From positions 191,039-255,038 of the forward strand of contig JAKAWR010000002.1 of assembly GCA_021816935.1 (NCBI GenBank): a DNA stretch of 64,000 nucleotides, given 5' to 3'. Made by a program: the position numbers and the translations under genes. Source of the stretch: Actinomycetes bacterium (lineage in GTDB: Bacteria; Actinomycetota; Acidimicrobiia; Acidimicrobiales; JAMCPL01). Below the pieces are notes generated by a model, which was not told the origin of the DNA, did no database searches, and saw nothing but the letters and a program-made list of their open reading frames with translations. Of the stretch, positions 60,301 to 64,000 are shown piece after piece (the first letter of the stretch is position 1; each line of letters opens with the position of its first letter).

Positions 60301-61101
60301 GTCGGCAATCGACCAGAGCGTATCGCCCGGTCGGACCGTGTAGCTCTTCATCACACGGTCAGTCGAGGCTGGCGAAGGATGCCGGCTCGCCATCCCGCCC
60401 GGCAAAGGCGACGCGGTATCAGCTGGTGGTGGTGGTGGTGGTGGTGGTGGCGGTGGTGGCGGCGGTGGCGGCGAAGCAACGGTGGCCCCGGAGTGAACCA
60501 ACTCCGGCGGCGGCGAAGTACCAGCGGCCTCGGAGGGCGGCAAGTCCCCTCGCGACGAGGTTACAGCCTGATTGGAGAAAGGTGCTGGAGTTGTGGACGA
60601 GGGTGCTCGCGGCGAGAAGAGGTACGCGGCATCTGTGGCAGCCACCGCATGTAGGCGAATGGTGGCAACCTCCCTCGCGGTGACACTGCCACGGTACACA
60701 GGCAGGATACCCACCGAAAGACCGATCAGCAGTGCTACCAGCGCCTGCATGCCGGATCCTCCCGGCAGCCTTCGCCGCGGCCGGCCGGTAAGCCTGGCGA
60801 ACACCTCGACCGCCACGCCGACGGCGAACCAGAACCACCCCACCCAGGCGGCGGCCAGGACGGCGTGCAGCATGAAACCGCTCTTGACCGGAGCAACAAG
60901 CGCGTGAACAAGGACTTGCGGGTGCCCGACGGTCCTCGCCAAACCCGCCGGTGACAGAGGCTCTCCGAGTGCAAAAAGCAGCGCCGGCACCCCGATCACG
61001 AGTGCGACGAGCACTCCCAGCGACACGGCCGCCGCCGCCGGCCCCGCCTGCCGAGGAGCAACGCCGTTACTCTCCTGGCCGCTGCTCTTCGGGGCGGTCA
61101 T
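57400..61101 (-). CDS. Four-segment membrane protein with extracytoplasmic LysM and cytoplasmic BTAD regulatory domain
   Basis: The 1233-residue protein combines wall binding and a SARP-type output. Membrane segments lie at about 24-46, 76-100 and 117-136. A Pro-only run (about 211-226) precedes a LysM domain at about 252-310 (SYTVRPGDTLWSIADRELGS). A fourth segment at about 409-426 is followed by RRRRAQGRYRRAGRR, which should return the chain to the cytoplasm. A long region of unknown fold follows, then a Gly/Ala/Tyr-rich linker, an OmpR-like winged helix and a C-terminal BTAD domain (about 1000-1233, with RGLELVRGRPFDGL and AARRGLLASPYDERLYRILM). The start overlaps the TadG-like stop (ATGA). 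It probably senses the wall and controls the pilus locus. Confidence 0.88.
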   Translation of the reverse strand: MTAPKSSGQESNGVAPRQAGPAAAAVSLGVLVALVIGVPALLFALGEPLSPAGLARTVGHPQVLVHALVAPVKSGFMLHAVLAAAWVGWFWFAVGVAVEVFARLTGRPRRRLPGGSGMQALVALLIGLSVGILPVYRGSVTAREVATIRLHAVAATDAAYLFSPRAPSSTTPAPFSNQAVTSSRGDLPPSEAAGTSPPPELVHSGATVASPPPPPPPPPPPPPPPPADTASPLPGGMASRHPSPASTDRVMKSYTVRPGDTLWSIADRELGSARRWREIAALNRGRTQPGGDLFTDGSAVLAGWELQLPADNTYSALRRETPDGSAPVSLASGTSVGTAGSDGASDPREVVDLGGASGPTYESGGEVWLSSVQPASGESGPRTLAPAAGNVGEAVLSGGRTGGNAGDDMVAGTGMGIISAGLLLAVDRRRRAQGRYRRAGRRIRLPSGALQDVERSLRISADPDALEWVRGILRAFAADALRRGVDVRFPAIVRLCEDRVDCALPAGMAIEAVLPAFTRLGPVGTGRSAGGDGVVGSEAGDGKGAACDREVPLEWWSARRSRAFLKTVHDDVWASRVSALDAALVTLGSDGEGTIMVDLLQLRPLSLISPWLGVGGMRLTGSALVEPSGAVPSGPERRPSVLVDGEAVRNALRSEEFSGAFSSTSTGMLLSMGVELGSSVLRGDLRVLSAGLPMLDGLNGRVRNLDSLPLLLAEITGDRDVANGSAYGGERGATRMTGVVALVSFAQAGEHPSDVARLLAIASDGASGVQAAVAAGALPPPLDVQAAERLPEAAVGSGGTFELGCWPGGGELRFGGTAVVLCGIQTMLAEQVGDVRSLLEIAQDQADSPANVAPYVSVGSRPGGPPRTSDQAGAGDRSGVRGPYVNGGQSGAVGYEPAPGTAGTPLSGAVPLAEDLAAGNPGNAGATNVASEAGAEGGDGAAVSTGSAYGAGSAAGAAGVYGAGSAYGAGRAGGVGDAGERLPGSSDVNPVAFQGVEVCVIGPFEVIGAERPFVRAWTQELVAYLAMHPRGATTDQWATALWPDKLMAPSSLHSTASAARRALGSAPGGDDLLPRSHGRLSLSPLVKCDATELMRLSASHNPTDWRRGLELVRGRPFDGLRSTDWALLEGIYAQVEAEIVDLSVKYADYSLDAQDPGRAEWAARRGLLASPYDERLYRILMRAADLAGNPAKIEAVMNELVRLVADGVEPYDAVHPETLDLYRSLSRRPLVAV
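60421..60480 (+). repeat. GGT/GGC triplet microsatellite
   Basis: A near-perfect run of GGT triplets with some GGC encodes the Pro-only stretch of the LysM-BTAD protein on the minus strand. Changes in unit number stay in frame and would lengthen or shorten the spacer between the third membrane segment and LysM. Confidence 0.85.
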
Positions 61102-61580
61102 GACAAGCCTCCGCTGATACCGCTGACATTTGTGGCGCTCGCGGCAGCGCTGACGTCGATATGCGTTATGCCGATAATCGACAGCACGGCGGTCGGCTCC
61201 CTATACGAGATGGTCACCCGAACGCGATCGCCGCTCACGCTAACAGCCGCCGCGTGGCCCGCCGCCACCGCGTAGCTCTGTGCAGCCACAATCGCTCTGC
61301 GCGAATCGATCGACAACACACCGCTCGATCGCAGGTCGCTCACCGACAGCTGCGCAGCACCGGCTCGGGCGGCCTGTTCTGCTATCTGGTAGGCGGAGCG
61401 ATCCGAGACAAGCGCAGATCCCCCATCGACGGCAAGCCCGATCACTAGAAAGAGTGCAACCGACACCACGGCCACAAGAGGCACCAGCGATCCCGCATCT
61501 CTATCGGCCGATCGGCCACGCCGTTCCGCATCCGGGCGTTCTCGGTTAGGACGTGCTGTCCCCGTCCACAAACTATGCAC
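61098..61580 (-). CDS. TadG-like/putative Flp pilus-assembly membrane protein
   Basis: The 160 residues start with a basic Arg-rich region, then GSLVPLVAVVSVALFLVIGL, the single N-terminal membrane helix typical of TadE/TadG pseudopilins, then AVDGGSALVSDRSAYQIAEQ and AARAGA, the common TadG-type continuation. The rest is a small beta-rich periplasmic part ending with ISYREPTAVLSIIGITHIDV. The GTG start overlaps the preceding TadE-like stop and its own stop overlaps the LysM-BTAD start, so it is tightly coupled within the pilus operon. Confidence 0.82.
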   Translation of the reverse strand: MHSLWTGTARPNRERPDAERRGRSADRDAGSLVPLVAVVSVALFLVIGLAVDGGSALVSDRSAYQIAEQAARAGAAQLSVSDLRSSGVLSIDSRRAIVAAQSYAVAAGHAAAVSVSGDRVRVTISYREPTAVLSIIGITHIDVSAAASATNVSGISGGLS

Positions 61581-62106
61581 CCTCTACCTCCCTGTACGGA
61601 TCGATGGGCGCACTTCCGGACGCCGTAACGGTGACGCTGCCGGGGAAGCCCGGCAGGTCAAGGTCTGACAGGCGAAGGGTGCATGCAACGTGAACCCGGA
61701 CTACGCCCCCCGGAACGAAATCCGAGGTGTCCGTCGAGACGTTCATGGAGGCGCAGCTGAGCCCCTCGTTCCGAGCTGCCGGGAGGGCCACTCCGGCCGC
61801 GGCCGCCTGGGCAGCGGAAGGGTCAGTGGCTACTGCAGCAGCTTCGGCACCGGCCCTGGCGGCTGCGGCCACATCCGAACGGGCCTGCACGTCACGACCC
61901 AAGCCCACACCGAGCAGGAGGAAGAGGATCGCAAGCGGCGACAGAAGCACGAGTTCCACTGCCACCGACCCCGAATATGCCCGGCATCTCGGCGCCACGC
62001 CGGGCCTTGCTGCCATCCCACGTGCGAATGGGGGGAGTCCCGCACCGGCGCGGCGGTACTGCACCGGCGCGGCGGGATTCATTCCATCTGAAGCTGTCGT
62101 TACCAT
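61573..62106 (-). CDS. TadE-like pseudopilin (first of two)
   Basis: The 177-residue protein has about 45 residues of variable N-terminus, then GSVAVELVLLSPLAILFLLL, which is the TadE motif with Glu after the Gly/Val-rich cleavage region, and RDVQARSDVAAAARAGAEAA. The periplasmic domain has two cysteines (GLSCASM and VHVACTL) that could form a disulfide. A TTG at 62112 overlapping the upstream stop is an alternative start. It may be matured by the prepilin peptidase at 36450-37283. Confidence 0.85.
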   Translation of the reverse strand: MVTTASDGMNPAAPVQYRRAGAGLPPFARGMAARPGVAPRCRAYSGSVAVELVLLSPLAILFLLLGVGLGRDVQARSDVAAAARAGAEAAAVATDPSAAQAAAAGVALPAARNEGLSCASMNVSTDTSDFVPGGVVRVHVACTLRLSDLDLPGFPGSVTVTASGSAPIDPYREVEGA

Positions 62107-62108
62107 GA

Positions 62109-62534
62109 TCAACCCGACATCCTGAAACCCTGCGCAGGTCCCACCCGCCGCGCTGACACGGGGAAAGCGAGCCCCGGCAGTATGGATTCCGCTCTTCCCG
62201 TCACTGTCACCTCGACTACGTCGCCTGGCAAAGTACTTCCCGAGACGTTAGCGTTCTCGACAAGCCCGCTCGCCTTGGCGCTAAGCGTGGCTACCGCCTG
62301 TGCCGTTCCTGCGGAGAGGCTGCTGCCGTAGGCCCTGGCCACCTCGTCTCCGACGGAAGCCGATACTTGAACAGCTTGCGAAGCCACTGCCCACAGAGCA
62401 CCCTGAACGGCCACCAGGAGAAGAAGAACCGCTACGGGAAACAGCATCACCATCTCGACGGCTGCCGACCCGCGCTCACTGTCCGGGGCTCGCCAGCGAC
62501 TCCCTGTCCTTACCGACATGTGCATCAAAGCCAT
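62109..62534 (-). CDS. TadE-like pseudopilin (second)
   Basis: The 141 residues carry ERGSAAVEMVMLFPVAVLLL, the TadE signature with Glu at position five after the Gly/Ser cleavage region, then a helix (GALWAVASQAVQVSASVGDE) and a short beta part. Three in-frame ATGs (62534, 62525 and 62519) or a TTG at 62540 could start it. I see no strong Shine-Dalgarno site. It lies between the Flp-like pilin and the next TadE gene with almost no spacing. Confidence 0.85.
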   Translation of the reverse strand: MALMHMSVRTGSRWRAPDSERGSAAVEMVMLFPVAVLLLLVAVQGALWAVASQAVQVSASVGDEVARAYGSSLSAGTAQAVATLSAKASGLVENANVSGSTLPGDVVEVTVTGRAESILPGLAFPVSARRVGPAQGFRMSG

Positions 62535-62546
62535 GCGCAACGACGC

Positions 62547-62741
62547 TCAATTGAGGTTGATCGAGTGGGCCTTCGCGACGACTTTTGCTGTAATAATGGC
62601 TCCGATCGTCAGCGCCAGAGCCGCAAATATCGCAGTAAGAATGACCTTCTCGACAGCGCTACCGGCCTCGGTCCTGTCCAACCGCGTGGCCAGGAATACC
62701 CTTGCAACTACCCATATCACCTTCACGTTCTCGAGCATCAT
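62547..62741 (-). CDS. Flp-like pilin
   Basis: A 64-residue protein of the size of Flp pilins. Its N-terminus has RTEAGSAVEKVILTAIFAAL, that is, a Gly-Ser cleavage region with Glu then a hydrophobic helix (LALTIGAIITAKVVAKAHS), resembling the GxxAVEYxLI pattern of Flp but with Lys in place of the Tyr. The ATG at 62741 has AAAGGAG three bases upstream, a strong site consistent with a major structural protein. It would be cleaved by an A24 peptidase and assembled by TadA/B/C. Confidence 0.8.
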   Translation of the reverse strand: MMLENVKVIWVVARVFLATRLDRTEAGSAVEKVILTAIFAALALTIGAIITAKVVAKAHSINLN

Positions 62742-62939
62742 CGCTCCTTTCTCTATCTCTCTTTCCTATTTCGGCCATGCACCACGGCCTGATCTGAACT
62801 CCCCCGATCCGTCGCTGTCCGATCCACAGGCCATCGGTGGACCACTGCCCAGCATGCAGGACAGCACCCGAAATGCCAGCTGTGGCCTGATCGAACCTCA
62901 CTAGGCAACCCCGCCGAGCCATCGCTCACCGTCACCATC

Positions 62940-63950
62940 TCAGAAACCGCCAAGGATCCTCGTAGTCGCCGGGTACCCCAGGAAGATCAGAAAGCCCATA
63001 AGGAGCAGCATGCTGGGCAAGAACAGCCGCTCCGTGGCCCTGTTTGCCCTCATCTCCGCCTCGGCAAGTTCTCTTTTCCTCATCGCGGCCGCTTTCGCCG
63101 ACAGGGTGGCCCGGATACGCGCCCCTTCCGAGCCTGACAGCCCGATGATCACGGACAGCTCCACGAGAGCCGGTACGCCTATCTCCTCTCCAAGAAGCCG
63201 GATGTGGTGCCACGGCTGCGCCCCCGCGCCCCTGGCAGTGCCCAACGCAAATCGGAGCCTGCGCTGCAACCAGTTGTCGCCTACTTGGGCCGCTGCGTGG
63301 AGCGCCCCCTCAATACCCATCCCGCCGGCCAGGCAGAGGACGACGAGGTCAATGTACGACGAGAGCGCCCTGCCAGCCAGATCCCGTCTCGCACGTGTGC
63401 GAGCGAATAGATCAAGAATGGGGATGGACCCGCCGGCAAACATCCCGAGAAGAGTGGTCCAGACGGGAATCGCAACCGGAATGGGAACCCCCGCGGCCCC
63501 TGCCAGTGCGGCAAGGACCGGCACGGCAAGCATGCCGGCAAGGGCCCCGGCAAGGGACCTCGTGCATAAGCCTTGCATCGACTCTTCAACCACCACCAAT
63601 GCGGGAACGATTACCCTGCCGATCCCGGGAAGCGCAACCAGGACCCGCCCGAGCCGTGACGAAACCTCCCGTACGGCGTGAAGCCGTTCGAACCGCTCGT
63701 ACCACGTATCGACCCGTGCGTCCTCGCCGGCAGAGCTGTCCGGAGCCGCTCCGGAACCACGTCCCCGCACCGCAGCGACCGAAACACCGAGGACCGTGCC
63801 CGATCCGGGAACGGGCACCGGCAACACCAAAGCTCCCCGATCATTCCTCCTGAGCAAAGCGACAAGAAGCACGACACCGCACCCGGCGCCGAACCCGGCA
63901 ACCAGCACGGCCGTCATGATCGCCGTGCCCCAACGTGGTCGCGCCCCCAT
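62940..63950 (-). CDS. tadC: TadC-like inner-membrane pilus platform protein (type II secretion F domain)
   Basis: Inner-membrane platform for the Tad pilus motor. The 336 residues show an N-terminal membrane segment, two more around PVLAALAGAAGVPIPVAIPV, and the T2SF domain with SSYIDLVVLCLAGGMGIEGA and GVPALVELSVIIGLSGSEGA then EMRANRATERLFLPSMLLLM and the final membrane pair. An ATG at 63917 is an alternative start. TadB and TadA are probably encoded just beyond the window; a stop codon at 63984-63986 may end the upstream gene. Confidence 0.88.
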   Translation of the reverse strand: MGARPRWGTAIMTAVLVAGFGAGCGVVLLVALLRRNDRGALVLPVPVPGSGTVLGVSVAAVRGRGSGAAPDSSAGEDARVDTWYERFERLHAVREVSSRLGRVLVALPGIGRVIVPALVVVEESMQGLCTRSLAGALAGMLAVPVLAALAGAAGVPIPVAIPVWTTLLGMFAGGSIPILDLFARTRARRDLAGRALSSYIDLVVLCLAGGMGIEGALHAAAQVGDNWLQRRLRFALGTARGAGAQPWHHIRLLGEEIGVPALVELSVIIGLSGSEGARIRATLSAKAAAMRKRELAEAEMRANRATERLFLPSMLLLMGFLIFLGYPATTRILGGF

Positions 63951-64000
63951 CCCTCGGGGCCGGCGCGGCCACGATTCGAGCTGTCAGTCCCCGGTTCGAG

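Overview
The window is high-GC bacterial DNA with tightly packed, often overlapping genes, many GTG or TTG starts and about 58 supportable features. A mycothiol synthase (MshD), a SARP-type BTAD regulator, a tad-type pilus locus, the order prepilin peptidase-aroC-aroK-aroB and secreted proteins built from RIADTRPG-type and SCxxxxxC/TTDGGxTW repeats all point to Actinomycetota. A deep lineage such as Acidimicrobiia is my best guess, but this is inference. I saw no rRNA, tRNA, CRISPR array or intact insertion sequence.

Layout. (1) 1-10446, minus strand: a growth and protein-quality block, tig-clpP-clpX-folC-ndk-mreB-mreC-mreD-mrdA. mrdA runs off the left edge. A good sigma-70-like promoter lies upstream of mreB. 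Only one clpP is present and valS is absent from the clpX-folC gap. (2) 10815-14000: a large GGDEF-EAL protein for cyclic-di-GMP turnover. (3) 14212-21228: four tandem, mostly translationally coupled, paralogous FAD oxidoreductases of the phytoene-desaturase/PYROXD2 type, function unknown. (4) 21418-27325: sugar-nucleotide epimerase, YraN, a decayed transposase fragment, glycosyltransferase, hydrolase-fold protein, DUF1707 protein, Nth and MshD. (5) 27416-37283: VIT1-like transporter, aroQ, a 160-bp MITE-like element, a 1434-residue secreted repeat protein, aroB, an aroC-aroK fusion and a prepilin peptidase. The giant surface gene and the mobile element split an otherwise ordinary shikimate operon. 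(6) 37474-40325: YceI, NfuA-like, an ATP-grasp enzyme and the tail of a PIN-domain toxin.

(7) 40396-53552 is the most unusual metabolic region. A minus-strand operon encodes acyl-CoA dehydrogenase, B12-mutase large subunit, B12-binding small subunit, HyuA and HyuB. HyuB carries a C-terminal acetone-carboxylase-gamma-like zinc domain. A divergent plus-strand set encodes an amidohydrolase, an acyl-CoA ligase and an MFS carrier with a 225-residue repetitive loop. Together they look like uptake, carboxylation, CoA activation, carbon-skeleton rearrangement and oxidation of an unidentified ketone or branched acid. The mutase has lost the usual active-site histidine. (8) 53580-56400: a DapA-family aldolase/synthase and a second mutase large subunit without a small subunit.

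(9) 56583-63950, minus strand: a Tad/Flp pilus locus with TadC, a Flp-like pilin, two TadE-like proteins, a TadG-like protein, a 1233-residue protein combining four membrane segments, an extracytoplasmic LysM domain and a cytoplasmic BTAD domain, and a lytic transglycosylase. The prepilin peptidase at 36450-37283 could process its pilins.

A recurring trait is low-complexity Gly/Ala/Ser/Asp/Pro insertions, some made of short DNA tandem duplications, inside otherwise conserved enzymes.
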